Of a stretch of 64,000 bases of DNA, positions 23,576-35,690 are shown in pieces. The notes beneath the pieces were generated by a model. That model worked only from the letters and a program-made list of their open reading frames with translations, did no database searches and had not been told where the DNA came from. The translations under genes were made by a program, and so were the position numbers. How positions within the stretch are numbered: the stretch's first letter is position 1; the number at the start of each line of letters is the position of its first letter. Source of the stretch: Chara braunii (Eukaryota > Streptophyta > Charophyceae > Charales > Characeae); NCBI GenBank assembly GCA_003427395.1, contig BFEA01000036.1:682610-746609 (forward strand), read 5' to 3'.

Positions 23576-25620
23576 ATGTCGCCATACCACAACCCATATC
23601 TCCCCCCAACTCCCACCATGTCTACTTCTCATCCTCCACCGCTCACGGAGAGCGCTACAACCGAGGAGATCGTCGCGGCGCTATCCACATCCCAGGTCAC
23701 CGTGCAGTCAGCGGCTCATGATCAGACCCATGCGGGCACCATGGACCTTCATGCCGTCCTTGTAGCAATCCAGGCGCAACTTAGTACGCTTGGACTATTG
23801 CAAGCGCAAATCAATGCGCTTGCCCGTGACGTCAACCGCCTCAAGGGCTCTCCCCACCGCTCTCTCCTCCACTCTCACACCCCATCCCGTGTCGGCTCAC
23901 CGGCCGGTTCCCCACGACTCCGACGACACGGACGTGGTGGTTCTTCCTCCCCTGTGGCTCAGACCCAGCACTTCCACTCAGCAGTGGTGAGTGTCGTTGC
24001 CGCTCAAACCACCCCGTTTGTTGCGGCACCTCCTTTGGCCCCTTCCGCCCCTACCGTCTCTACTGCTGCCGCAGGTGCTGCGGTCCAAATACCACCATCT
24101 GGCCCAGAAGTTTCATCGACCCACACCGGTGCTGCTTCCCAGCTTCCCGCACCGGTCGTGGCATTACGACTCCGCCCTCTTCTTCCCACCTTCGTTCCCC
24201 TACCCCCACAGCAGGGTACCACCCAGGCTGAAACTCCTCCTCTCACTGGGAGACCCGCTCCGCCTCCTCCACCTCCTACCCCGCGCACCCAGCGAGTGGC
24301 CACTTTACAGCTCACCATTGCGCCGACTCGGACGAAGATCCCAACCCTGAGACAGCCTCACCCTTCACAGGCTGCTCACCCTTCTTCTTCCTCCACCACC
24401 TCCTCGACCCCCATCATATCGGCTCGTTTCCCTCAACCGGCTCCTCGGCCTCTCCCCTCTTACCTAGCCATTCCGGGATAGTTGCCCGCAGTCGTTGCCT
24501 CCTCGTCTGGTGGTCCATCCGCCAGCGGCCACAGCCCACAGCCTTCCCCCACCTATGCCCCTGCAGCGGCCCCGACTTACGTCGCTTCAGTGCACTCGCC
24601 TCGATCTCTCTCCCCTCGCCATCAACACAGTGGATATCCTCTTGTGCGCACCTCAAACAATCCCGAGTATGATGGCACATCCCGTGTCTCTCGCTGGTTG
24701 CAGATAGCAATGCGCACACTCTCGCTGACGACCACCCGTCAGGAGCAGTGGTGCGATGTGCTCGCAACCAAATTGCGAGGCAGTCCGTCCATTGCGTGGG
24801 AGGATCAATTATACCCAGCGCCTCTGCGTGGGTGAGGTCCCCACCCTGGCCGACTTCGTAGCCTTCCTTCAGGACCGCTTCGGCGCTCGTCATGACGCCA
24901 CCGACGCCTTAGACCGCGTCACCTAGACCAAATGGTCCAGGTCCTCTGTACCGGCCAACCTGGAGCGTCACATCCGGGTGTTTCAGGACGCTCGCCTTGT
25001 TAGTGACGAGATGTTCCTACCGGAGGTCACACTCACCGACCGGTTCCTCGTCATCCTGCCGACTGACTACCGCGTAGAGCTATGGAGACGATCATTCTCT
25101 TCCGTGGAGCAGGCATACGAGGCTGCGTGTCAATACTAAAGGATGTGCAGTTGCTGCTCCGTCTCCCTATTCTCTTCGCGGCCAGCCGCCACCTCCCAGT
25201 TTCGTGGTACCACCAGAGGTCGCTCCTCTTTTGATGAGCGTTTTCGTCGCCCGGCTCGACCTGGAGCGTCATTCTCTCGGCACTACAGTTCTCTCGAGTA
25301 TGGAGAGGACGCCTCAGCCGAGCTCGACCCTACCATTGGGGACGCCCCCGAGGACATCGAGCTTCGGGACGTCATCAAATACCATTTGGATGACGACACT
25401 GTCTCTGTGGCCGAGCGCGTGCAGATGGTCATGTCTGCCATGGGTCGTGCGCACAGTCGGGTTGCACAGGCTGGCGCCCGCACACCCACAGTTCATCAGA
25501 TAGACCTCCCGTAGGGTTTTGTCTCTCCTCGCGGAGCTCTATCCCTTGAGGAGCGTGCCGCCCTTGAGGCCCGGCGTGGCTGCCTTCGTTGCCGCCTGGA
25601 TGGACACACCTCACGGTGTC
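23576..25620 (+). pseudogene. Chromovirus gag (frameshift and stops)
   Basis: The first in-frame ATG is at 23576. The N-terminal 300 residues are Pro/Ser/Thr-rich with a short coiled-coil-like segment (AIQAQLSTLGLLQAQINAL). TAG interrupts at 24479-24481. The capsid-like part (YDGTSRVSRWLQIAMRTL, then LADFVAFLQDRFG) changes frame around 24790-24820. Further stops are TAG 24924-24926, TAA 25137-25139 and TAG 25512-25514. A CX2CX4HX4C zinc knuckle lies at 25581-25619 in the same frame as the capsid end. A host gene is excluded by the downstream pol domains. Confidence 0.8.
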
Positions 25621-26950
25621 CATACCACACCGCCCTCAATTGGAACTATGCTGACATCTCTCGCCAGCGTCGATCTCAGTCCCCCCCTGGCCCCGCCGGA
25701 CCAGCCCCACCCAGCTAGCCACGATGCAGTGTACCACGTAGTCGGCTTCCCGACCACCGAGTCGCAGTTTGCTCCTTTGGCTACCCCACCAGAGGATCCT
25801 CGGGACACGACAGACGCAGTTCCCTCGGCCCCGTCATCTGTCGAGGTACTGTCTGCCTCACAACAGACCGCCGCATCTAGTGCTTCCCCTCCGAGACTTC
25901 CGACGCGTCGCGCCATTCGCACAGCCCGTTGTAGTGCTCAGCTGGCGACTCACGATGACGTTGTGTCATCTCTCCTGGACTTTAGCATTCTTCAGGCTCG
26001 TCAGGAGCGACTTATGAGACACGTCAACGTCCTGTGTCGTCTTCTCGCTCTGCTTTCTGACCCTGATCGCATCCTACCCATTATCCTTATTCGCCTAGGG
26101 ACATCCACGAGGGTGTACCGCGCTTTATGGGACTCGGGCTCGCAGAGAGATTTCGTTCACCCTCGAGTGGTTGACGAAGCTCGCCTAGCTACCTCTGGTT
26201 TCACTCTCCTATCTCCGTTACTCTCAGAGATAACAAGACACAACGCTTCTTTGATCAGACGATCCCCGACCTCCACTTCTCCCTGACCCTCCAGCCACCG
26301 GATAGTACTCAAGCGCCTCGGCGCTACCATTCCTCCGCATACTTCGACGTGCTGGAGACTAGGTACGCCTTTATCTTTGGCACTCCTTGGTCTCGCCGGT
26401 TTCGTGGCATAGAGGCCGAATGGGCGACCGAGACACTCGTTCTCAAAACGAAGTGTGGTCAGACTCATCGCGTCCCCTTCATTGGAACCACGGGTGACAC
26501 ACCCTCCCGACCTACCTCCCCAGGACCCTCGTCCCTCAGGGTCCCACCCCGACATCACCTTCACTTCCCCTCCTCAGTTTGCTTACTTCATACGACAGCA
26601 GAACGTCACGTTCTACTCGGTGAATGTCATGGATCTTCTTCGCTATGATCCACTATGTCCCGAGGTTGAGCTCATCTCTCTGGAACCCGATCCCCCTGAC
26701 TCTTCCTCCATCTTCGCGGCTCTCATCTCTACGTCCATCCGTCAGCCTGCGGATACCCCCTCCATATCCCTGCCCTCTACGCCGTCAACTGTTGAGTCCA
26801 CACATACGTCTCGTGCTGATGCAGACATTGAGGAACTCACACGGTTCACGACAGACTTAGAGCCCACCCTTCGCGACCTGATTCGAGACTACCGCGATGT
26901 CATCCCTCCGTATTTCTCATACAGCGGGATCCCTCCGATGCGTGGTGTTG
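25621..26950 (+). pseudogene. Chromovirus protease region
   Basis: The D-S-G active-site motif (ALWDSGSQRDF) is at about 26125-26157. The downstream flap/strand segment YAFIFGTPW near 26368-26394 is in a different frame, so the protease is frameshifted near 26284. The linker to RT (FTSPPQFAYFIRQQNV) is in a third frame. An acidic, Ser/Pro-rich linker continues to about 26900. Confidence 0.7.
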
Positions 26951-28400
26951 AGCATTCTATCCAGCTCGTGCCTGACTATCGTGTTCACCATCAGGCACCG
27001 TACTAACTCTCGATTCCAAAGGCGACGGAACTCAAGCGTTAGCTTGAGGAGCTCCTTCGACTGGGTTTCATTAAACCAGTAACTCCCCTTGGGGGTGCAC
27101 CTGTCCTCTTTGCTCGCAAAGCGGACGAAACTTTCAGCCCCTGCATCGACTACGGCGGCCTTAATTAAGAACAACTATCCCATGCGCCGCACGGATGAGT
27201 TGTTTGACCATCTGGCAGGCAACCGCTTCTTCACAAAGATCGATCTTTGTGGCGGTTATCACCAGATCTGCGTTGCTGCAGAGGATCAACCGAAGACCAC
27301 CTTCCGGTCGCACTTCGACCACTACGAGTTCACGGTGATGCCATTCGGCCTCACCAATGCACCCGCCACCTTCCATACGATGATGAACGACATCTTCAGG
27401 GGCATCCTTGAAGAATACGTTCTCATATACCTGGACGATATCTTGGTCTACAGTCGTATCTTAGAAGACCATATCAGACACATCCGCGATGTCCTGCAGC
27501 GCTTACGCAAGCATGACTTTTATGCCAAGCTTAGTAAGTGCCGCTTTGCCCAACGCAAAGTGAACTTCCTAGGACACCATGTCTCTGACCAGGGTCTCCA
27601 CATGGACGACGAGAAGATCACTCCTATTGCAGAGTGTCCCGTCCCCACATCTGCCAAGCAGCTTCGCAGTTTCCTAGGCCTCATGAGCTACTATAGTAAT
27701 TTTATCCAGGGATAAACTAGGTATTCATACGTTCTTGCCTCCACCCTCCTCCAAAAGAACCCGCCGTGGTTTTGGACACCCCTCTGCGAGGACGCCTTCC
27801 CCGCCCTCAAATAGACGGTGACTTGTGCGTCGGTTCTTCGCCTCCTAGATTTTGATCGCCCCTTCATCGTCACCACTGATGCGTCAGATTTTGCAGTAGG
27901 TGCAGTACTTTCTCAGGTGTTTCCCTCTCCTCCTGATTCACCTTATCCCCATGTTCCTCCTTCCCCCCCGGCTCCTGCTGACACTGCTTCTCGACAGACG
28001 CCTATCCTTCCACCACTTCCCTCAACTGATAGTCCTCTCATTACTTACTCCCCGACCATCGCAGAGGATGGGACTGTTGAGGTTCGTGTCGGGGATTGCC
28101 TGATCGTCTTCTACTCTCGTCAGCTACTGCCTGCTGAGATAAACTACACTGCCGATGAACGTGAGGTTCTCGCAGTAGTTTATGTTATCCGGCATTGGCG
28201 TCATTATCTGCACGGGGCGCCCTACACGGTGCGCACGGACAACTCAGTTGTACAGACTTTCCTCACGAAGCCCAAACTTTCCCCTCGACAGGCACGTTGG
28301 TGGCGTGACTTATCCGAGTTCAGTTTCACCACTCAGCCCATCAAGGGTGAAACGAACCCCGTTGCCGATGCCTTGTCCCGCCGTCGTGATTACAATCAGG
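26951..28400 (+). pseudogene. Chromovirus reverse transcriptase and RNase H
   Basis: The RT start (HSIQLVPDYRVHHQAPY) carries stops at TAA 27004-27006 and TAG 27043-27045. Between the CIDYGGLN segment (about 27145) and IKNNYPM (about 27166) the frame changes, and a few residues expected between these blocks are missing, a small deletion. The palm has KIDLCGGYHQI and YLDD at 27428-27439. RNase H begins near 27840 (TTDASDFAVGAVLSQ), contains a Pro-rich insert at about 27915-28060, and resumes with YTADEREVLAVVYVIRHW. TAA 27713-27715 and TAG 27812-27814 interrupt the RT-RNase H link. Confidence 0.9.
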
Positions 28401-30306
28401 AACCCATCCATCTTGTTGCCATCTCCATCACCATTGTTGATCGGACTGTGATCGACGCATATCGCACCCATTATCGTCACTGTCCGGATTATCGCATCAT
28501 CCACGAGACACTGCGGAGTGGCAAGACCGTTCCCTCATACTCCCTTGGTGAGAACGGTCTCATGTACTGGCATGGCAGATCTGGTCAGCTAGAACCACGT
28601 ATCTGCGTTCCCTCCACCAGACAGCTCCACGTCCAGGCAGTAGCAGAGTTCCATGACCAGGCAGTTGCCGGTCATATGGGCTTCCACAAGACATTGACTC
28701 GTGTTTGCCGCCTATACGTTTGGCCGAAGTCCAAGGACTTCGTCAAAGCCTACATCCAGGAGTGTCCTACCTGTCAGGAGGTGAATAGTGAGAACCACCT
28801 CCCGTATGGTTACTTCAGCTTTAACCCATACCCGAGGGTCGTTGGCAGTCAGTCTCGATGGATTTCATTGGTCCCCTCCGCCCACCCACTNAGCGCGGTC
28901 ATGATGCTATCTGAGTCGTCATCGATCGCTTCACGAAGCATGCACATTTTGTTCCGTGCCACTATCGCATTAGCGCCCATGAGGTCGCCGACATCGTCTT
29001 CGACCGAGTCGTGAGAGATCACGACTTACCTCAGAGCATCATTTTCGACCGTGACCCGCGTTTTACCTGTACATTTTGACGACGCCTACACGAGGTGTAC
29101 GGATTCCAGCTCCACTTCTCATCGTCTTACTACCCTCAGACGGATGGTCAGATTGAGGTCACCAATAAAACTCTCGGTAATGTTCTCCGAAAGTTTGTTA
29201 GGTATGACCAGCAGTGGGACTTACACTTAGCCCACATGGAGATTGCGTATAACCACGTTGTTTCACCGGCCATGGGGATGTTGCCATTCTATTGCGGCCC
29301 AGGCTACCACCCTCGCGTACCCGCGGACTTCCTACGACCATCGCGGTTGCGCCCAGACACTCGTTGTTCTGCGCTGGATGACTTGATCGCCCACATGGCA
29401 ACGATTATGAAGCGCGCACACGAGAGTTTAACCGATTTCCAGACTCGCATGGTCGCACGAGCAAACCGATTACGAATGGATCACCCAGTCAAAGTCGGTG
29501 ACGATGTGCTCGTCGACGCACGCCATTTACAGCTCGAAGCAGATACGCTTCGCAAGTTCAGGCGTCGTTTTTTCGGTCCATCCCGCATCCTTCAGACCGT
29601 CGGTTCTGGTACTGCCGTTAGCCCGGTCAGCTTTCGTGTGAAACTACCTGATTACCTTCGACAGGCTAACGTCTGTCTCTTATACACATCTAGATGTGTA
29701 TAAGAGACAGCGCCATTTACAGCTCGAAGCAGATACGCTTCGCAAGTTCAGGCGTCGTTTTTTCGGTCCATCCCGCATCCTTCAGACCGTCGGTTCTGGT
29801 ACTGCCGTTAGCCCGGTCAGCTTTCGTGTGAAACTACCTGATTACCTTCGACAGGCTCGCGTACAAGATGTTTACCACGTATCCTTGCGGCGTCCTTATC
29901 GCAGACCGTCTGAGCGCTTCGTCGGACATCCTTATGAGCGCCCTCCACCTATCACGGTGGACGGTCACGAGGAGCTCGTCGTTTTCGACATCGTATCTCG
30001 CCGAGTTACCGACGATATGCCTCCATGCATCGAGTACCTTGTGCGTTGGAAGCGTTATCCTGATGAGGAGGCTACTTGGGAGCCCCTCGAGCACTTGGAG
30101 CATGCCCGGATGTTGGTGCGTGCATATGATCGTGCTCGTCGTGCTGAGACATCTGCTTCTTAGCTGATTGACCCTCTTCCNCCTCCTCCGGCTGAGGAGA
30201 TTGCTGAGGACGAGCCCGCTCCCTCTGAGGTCGTTCTTCAGCAGCAGATGGACGCCTTCGCGCGTCCACAGCGCACTCGTCGACGTCCTCGACGTCTTGA
30301 CGGTTA
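28401..30306 (+). pseudogene. Chromovirus integrase and C-terminal chromodomain
   Basis: The zinc domain (HDQAVAGHMGFHKTL..CPTCQ) lies at about 28650-28785. The frame changes around 28820-28855. The DDE core is recognisable by MDFIGPL (28858), IIFDRDPRF (about 29040) and PQTDGQIEVTN (about 29137). A stop lies near 28910 (ATC TGA GTC). The GPY/F-type module (FFGPSRILQ) is duplicated by the artefact at 29521-29857. A chromodomain (EYLVRWKRYPDEEATWEPL) spans about 30030-30100. TAG 30161-30163 precedes a short basic tail that ends at TAA 30304-30306. Chromodomains of this class target insertion to marked chromatin. Confidence 0.85.
29521..29857 (+). other. Assembly artefact: 147-bp duplication around a Nextera mate-pair junction
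   Basis: 29521-29667 and 29711-29857 are identical 147-bp copies of integrase sequence. Between them, after 5 extra bases, lie CTGTCTCTTATACACATCT (29673-29691) and its reverse complement (29692-29710). These are two Tn5 mosaic ends head to head, the Nextera mate-pair circularisation adapter. The duplication and adapter are not biological. Confidence 0.95.
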
Positions 30307-31669
30307 ACACTCTGATCACCTAATATCACCCTACTGACTCACACCATCAGGTACTCCATCATCAGCTTCTTGAAGATGTTAGCGTTTTGCGGCTCTGCTT
30401 TGACATCGACCTCGACTCCTACTTCATCGACGTCATCGACCACTTCGACGACTTCAGTTACCTTGTCGACTCCAGCCATTTTATCGGTTTCAATTACTTT
30501 GGACGTGACTACTTCACGCCACCACCCTACCCTGTACACTCCCTTGCGTCTGTCGCATGATGGTTCTCACTTAGCTAGGTCTCTTTGAGTTGGGCTCTCC
30601 TTTGGTATCGCATAGGCATTGGGACCGTAGCGTTATTTTGGCTTCCTTGCTTCCAGATTTAGCTCCCTCCTCCCTCAATTGGTGAGTTGTGTGCATGTTT
30701 CCCTCACCCACTACCCTCATCACCCTAGTGTTGGCCCTTGCATGCCTTCAGTTAGGCATATCTCCACCCTATTCCAAGGTCCCCTTTTTTTCATGGTCGA
30801 CCCTGCATGGTGTCATCCTTTTGTTGAGCATTACCCGCCCTGATGGTCTATCTGTTAGGGTCCTTGGTTTTGTTTCGCTGCCACTCTCCCACCTTGAGCC
30901 TGATGACCTATCCCACCTTCACATGTGACTGCCCTTAGGAGTTTCGATTTTTAGACTGCATTCACCCCCTCTGAGATCATCCCACTCTTAGTGGTTCAGG
31001 GACATGACATAAGCTTGTGACATATTGTTTTTTTTCCTTTCAGCACTGAGGCAATTGCCTCTAGGACTTTAGGATTGTATATTGCTACATTTTTTATTTT
31101 TTTTTTGGCTAGGATGTGTATACCAGACATTTGTGTTTCATTTGACATTATGTAGCTTAGGCTGCATCGCATGGACTCCACATGGAGCGTGCTTCGCATC
31201 TTAGATTTCTCAGCTTTCTTTTTACTGCAGAGTTCCGCTGCTTTTGCGGATAGCGTGTTTATGGCTCTTGCGATCCATTACAAGTCTGAAGATCGTGCAG
31301 CGGGCCTCCATCTGCCCTGGCCTATAGCCAGGGTCTATTTGGCTATTTGTCAGTTCGGTCTGTGGGACTAGGCCGTGGCTTGACCCCACAGGCCGTGTGT
31401 TGTTCCAGTCCTGCCCGGTATCACTGTCGGTACCAGGCCAATCCAGTCCAGTCAGTCAGTCCGATGTTGTCTGTTTTTCGTCATTCATCATTTCTGCACT
31501 TGTTGGAGTACGTGCGGTGTTGAGTCTGCGTCGGAGCTGCGCTGTCCCTTCCAGCTCCATCTCCACTTCCTCCTTCCTCTACCCCTTCGTCTCCATCCTG
31601 TCAGACCACCATCCCGGCGGGTCCGACACACAACAGGAAAAGTAATGTCGGTTTGGGTAGGTCATCCCC

Positions 31670-31672
<3 letters not shown>
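30307..31672. other. Non-coding 3' flank of the chromovirus
   Basis: No gene is seen. Pyrimidine-rich stretches and short T runs (31030-31040, 31100-31113) occur. It probably contains the 3' LTR, but I could not match it to 22565-23575 by eye. Confidence 0.35.

Positions 31673-31731
<59 letters not shown>
31673..31731. repeat. CT microsatellite
   Basis: An almost perfect CT run of about 59 bp lies upstream of the LINE. Confidence 0.95.
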
Positions 31732-31733
<2 letters not shown>

Positions 31734-32047
31734 GGCACCAAGAAACAGGACGGTAGTGTTGGGCTATCGGGACATTCTGGCCACTTTAAGGTGAGGTCGA
31801 GTTGTCAAAACCCGTCCCAGGCAGCACAACATACCGTAATCTTCCGAAGCTCGTTGAGCTCTCACGAAGGCCAGATAACCTTCTTCAGGATCGTCACGCA
31901 GTTCATTGAAACTATCACTTCTGCAAGGATTATGCTGGTCACCTAGCCACATCATGCCCACAAAATTTTGTCATTAATACTTTAGAGCACAAAGAGCAGG
32001 TTCTGGGGAGAGGGCAGGTACCAGGGCAAGCAATCCCTATCCTGCCC

Positions 32048-33934
32048 ATGAGGACGGCGCACGACCGTCGTGGCCTCGGAGTAGGTGCACTGAGGAACGA
32101 ATGGTCACAGAAGCCCACCACGTCTCCAGACAAGACAGCATTCGTTCTAGTTAGTGCTTCCAATATTCCGACCTCCTTCAATGTGGGGATGGTTAATCAG
32201 CCAACGCAGATATCTCAGTCCTCCGGTAGCAAAACAAGGACAACTGTTTGGAGACAAGTGGCTCAAAACGCTGCGTTAAAAGCCAATCATGCACAGGCAG
32301 GGGGGTCCATCCTTGCCTCAGCTACGGTTGAAAAGGAGGTAATAGAGAAAGTATCAGAGTTAAAAATCTCTAATCAAACCAAGAACAAAGGGGAAAAGGA
32401 TGGAATCCTTACAAAGCCATTAGTGGAGCTGGTTGAAGCAGCAACTGCCCTTCCCCTGAACGAAGCAGTCACCCCCACCCCCAACAACCGTCACATCACA
32501 GACACAAAGAACCCTCTCTCAAAGGGAGAAGAGATCAAGGAGAAGGGAGAAGACAGCAAGGGGATGGGAAGAAAGACGGCAGGCAAGGAAAGGGGACTTG
32601 AAAGTCTCCAGGCAGAACAAGGGAAGGAGGAATTAGAAGAGGATATGGATGAGGATGAGGAGGATGCTCGGTCGGATGCCTCCTTCCAGGACTCATCAAG
32701 CTCATTTGAGGACGCCGTGGTGCCAAAAGAAAAAAGAGGGAGCAAATAAAATGAAGAGGAGGCCAAGGTAGGAACGGCCAATGCATCACACAAACAAATT
32801 GGGAAGGAGGAATTAGAAGATGATAGGGCTGAGGATGAGGAGGATGCTCGATCAGATGCCTCCTTCCACTCATATGACTCGTCCATCTCATTTGACGACG
32901 CCGCGGTGCCAAAAGAAAAATTTAAAGAAGGAGAAAAGAAAAAGGAGAGGGGGCGAAGGTAGGAACGACCAATGCATCACACAAACAAATTAAACCACCA
33001 GTACTTGGCCCATACATCAGCCGTGGGGCGTTCCCGTTAATGCCCCGCAACTTCCAGAGGCTCGGGGTACGGGCCCTCAAAGGCTGGCACCGCCAGCCAA
33101 AACAAGTTTTTTTTGTTGCGCTGGTGGGTCGGCGCGAAACGGCCCGCAGCCCGTTTTCAGGCTCGGCATCTATAGCTGGGCGAAGTACTGGTGGTTTAAG
33201 TAGACAAAAGCGCTGGCCTCATCAGATCTTCAGGGTCCCACTAACAAGTATTTTGTACCCCTCATATGCAGACAACCCCCCAAAGGTGTGAGGTTTTTAA
33301 CCTACAACAGGGAATCAAGCATCAAACACCTCACGCCCTTTGTTGTGGCAAGCAACCCTAGCAGAAATACAATGTTGGAAAAAACCAGGAATTACCTTGG
33401 GCCAAAAGTGGTAGTGATACAGGTCCCAAGCACAAGGACAAGGAAGATGGTCCGGCCCAACTCAACAGGGAAAAAACTTTATATTTTGTGGCTGCCTTTG
33501 ATGTCCGTCCCACGGAATCAGAGCTTGCTGAGTTGGAATCCTGTCATGCCTTTTGGTGTCCACTGGAATGGGCAAAGGAAGAGGTTGTAATCCATGTCAA
33601 AATTATCTATACGGTTGATGCCATCTTGGGGGATGTAATCCTGGACTACAACCAACAATTGGTCGCAGACTCCAATCTCTTTTCTAAGTTTTTTGCAAGG
33701 CTCCTATCTGTTCCATGGCGGAACAGCATGGAAAAGCCTGCAGCATCAGGTCAGAGGAGACGTAAATCAAGCATAAACTCGTTGTTGTCAGAAAAGGAAA
33801 TGATTGTGGGTGTGGGCCCTTTTCCTGATGGGGATACGACTATGGAGGTAGGGGAGGTAGATAAGATTTTTCGCTTTCCGGCGCCACACATCTCCCTCAT
33901 CCAAAATGTAGAGGGTCTCAGTGGTAATGAATAA
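32048..33934 (+). pseudogene. LINE ORF1 (frameshifted)
   Basis: The ATG at 32048 opens a 233-codon, Lys/Glu-rich frame ending at TAA 32747-32749. The same frame continues the acidic sequence after the stop, then is lost and reappears at about 33470-33934 (AAFDVRPTESELAELESC). Frames 1 and 0 hold likely coding pieces at 33040-33291 and 33288-33480, so several indels are present. The ORF ends at TAA 33932-33934. No RRM or zinc knuckle was recognised. Confidence 0.55.
32621..32988 (+). repeat. Two-copy tandem repeat of about 185 bp coding an acidic segment
   Basis: Copy 1 starts at 32621 and copy 2 at 32801, both with GGGAAGGAGGAATTAGAAGA and the EDARSDASF codons, both ending CACACAAACAAATT. 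The repeat duplicates the Asp/Glu/Ser-rich part of ORF1. Confidence 0.85.
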
Positions 33935-34585
33935 ACTAAGGGTTGGGACATGGAATGTTCATGGCCTTGGAGATGGGAGTGTTACTCATAAATGGGCCAA
34001 AATTAAGTCTTGGGTGCACCAGAAAAAAAATGATATTCTACTAATCCAGGAAACCAAATTAAACGACAAGAAAATCGAAGAGAATAGATAGAGGTGGCAA
34101 GGACCACAGTTTTTGGGCCCTGCAGATGAAACAAAAGGTGGAACAACAATCCTGATTAGCAAGAATCTATGTTTCGTACACATAGACGATTTCGCAGACT
34201 CAATGGGGCGTTGGCCCGTCGGGTATGGGCCACCATCTCAATGAAAGCGACTCCATAGACTATAATGTCTATTTATGCATCTGTGATCATGAGAGATAAG
34301 TTGCTATTTTTCGAGACTCTTCCGCATATTATTCCCCCCACAAACAGTCTAGTGGTAGAAGGAGACTGGAATACCATTCTAGACCCCCTACTAGACTCCA
34401 CCTCAAGCGACCCGATGAGGGAAGACTTCAAAGCAGTCAACCGTTTCCTGGAAACGCAGAATCTGGGAGACCGTTTCAGGTTGTTATACCTTGAATCCCA
34501 GCAATACACTTGGATATCCCCAGTAGCCAGGGTTAATAATCTGCACACAAAACTCTACCTGGATTTTTTTCGTAATAAGGCATAG
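33927..34585 (+). pseudogene. LINE ORF2 endonuclease domain (truncated)
   Basis: The ATG at 33927 overlaps the ORF1 stop (AATGAATAA), an arrangement compatible with termination-reinitiation. The exonuclease-endonuclease-phosphatase fold is shown by the Asn motif (TWNVHGLG), the Glu motif (LLIQETKL), NIYAS-like MSIYAS and the G-D-W-N catalytic motif (VVEGDWNTI, about 34349-34375). TAG 34089-34091 and a frameshift near 34200-34260 interrupt it. The domain fades after YTWIS. Confidence 0.75.
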
Positions 34586-35106
34586 ACCAATGATAGCCTG
34601 TGACGAACCGTTTTCTGCAACCGCGCGATTTTTTGCGCAAGGCTCCTTCGGGGGTTGAATCAGGATGACTTATTGGATTGCATGGGTGCCCAAGGCCAGG
34701 ATAGTCCCACGAAGGTTGGTAGTTGATCGTGCCTCGGCGAGCGTGAAGGATAATTGTTGTCATAGCTTCTTTCTTGTTCTACTGAGGGAAATGGGAATTT
34801 TGGCGTGATCGTCGCACGGGAAAATCTTTCCTGAATTTTAACTGATGTCGAGCCCCCGTGAGCTCTCGAAATTTGTTTCCTTCGGAATTTCTTTCTGCAA
34901 TTAGGATTTAGATTATGAATTCAGGCGCATCTAAATTTCTTTTGCACGACGCTTCTTGCTTGCGCACGCTTTGCCGCGTCAGGATATGTGCTCTGACTTT
35001 TTCGCACCTTAATCCTTGCGTGTAACTATAATTTTTGTTTTGGTGGGCATAATTGCAACTGTAATCCTCTAGTTCTTGATATCTTTTGTGGCGCCCCTGT
35101 GCGCGC
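34586..35106. other. Unassigned sequence
   Basis: No coding or repeat feature is recognised between the LINE remnant and the next LTR fragment. Confidence 0.3.
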
Positions 35107-35690
35107 TGTCGAACCAAGTACCCGTACAAGGGTATTTGGCCATGTTTTTGCAGTTGACATAGCGACGACATCAGTTACCATAACGGGGCTGGTCTGAAAT
35201 GAAAAGGGTGTACGCACTTTAGCGTGACACTTGAAACGATTTCCTCAGCTATTGAGGCCGGGACAAATCGGTGAACAAAGTTTCGAGAGTATGCGCGCGT
35301 GTTGTTATGACGCACATTGTGGTGGTTAGAATCGGTAATGATACCCTCCGACCGAAAAGGATGAGGGGTTGATTAGGTTAGTAATGTGTAAGGTACATCT
35401 ACGACACTCACTTTGACTTGGGCTGGTACCTGTTTACCTACCAGTATTGGGCCTATAAAATTGTCAATTTTTGTCTTCTTCTGCTCAGCATCTCGAGTAC
35501 TCGGCGCATCTACCTTTACTTGGTGTGATACCGGCCTACCTGCTACTTGATTGTTTTTCCGCTGTCGCGGGCCTCTTTCCCCGCCGCTTGAGTATTTTCC
35601 CCGCCGCAACCCTCAACGTCACGATTAAAGGTAAGTACCGGCCCTTTAGGCCTTCCGAGCAACCACGTACCCTTGCGGGTCACATACACA
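35107..35690 (+). repeat. LTR 5'-part fragment related to element A
   Basis: It starts TGTCGAACC and has the LTR-start inverted repeat (CCAAGTACCCGT / AAGGGTATTTGG at 35114-35139). It parallels 9154-9770 throughout, for example CCTTGCGGGTCACA at its end. Similarity stops near 35690, with no hairpin or LTR end found. The five bases before it, CGCGC, equal those before element B's 5' LTR. Confidence 0.65.

Larger units (their letters stand above)
23576..30306 (+). mobile_element. Ty3 chromovirus (chromodomain retrotransposon), heavily degraded
   Basis: Domains run in order Gag with zinc knuckle, protease, RT, RNase H, integrase, chromodomain. The reading frame changes at least five times and carries many stops. 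GC content and codon use (C-rich third positions) differ clearly from elements A and B. LTRs were not located. An adapter-derived duplication at 29521-29857 corrupts the integrase C-terminus. Confidence 0.9.
32048..34585 (+). mobile_element. LINE (L1-like) fragment: ORF1 and endonuclease, RT missing
   Basis: ORF1-like low-complexity protein sequence is followed by an overlapping ORF2 start and an apurinic-type endonuclease. RT, which should follow, is absent by 34600. LINE copies are normally truncated at the 5' end, so losing the 3' half suggests a later deletion or an insertion. Confidence 0.75.

Noticed and set aside
29673-29710. Tn5/IS50 insertion or bacterial contamination
   Set aside because: Only the two 19-bp mosaic ends are present, head to head, with no 9-bp target duplication or IS sequence. 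This is the library adapter.
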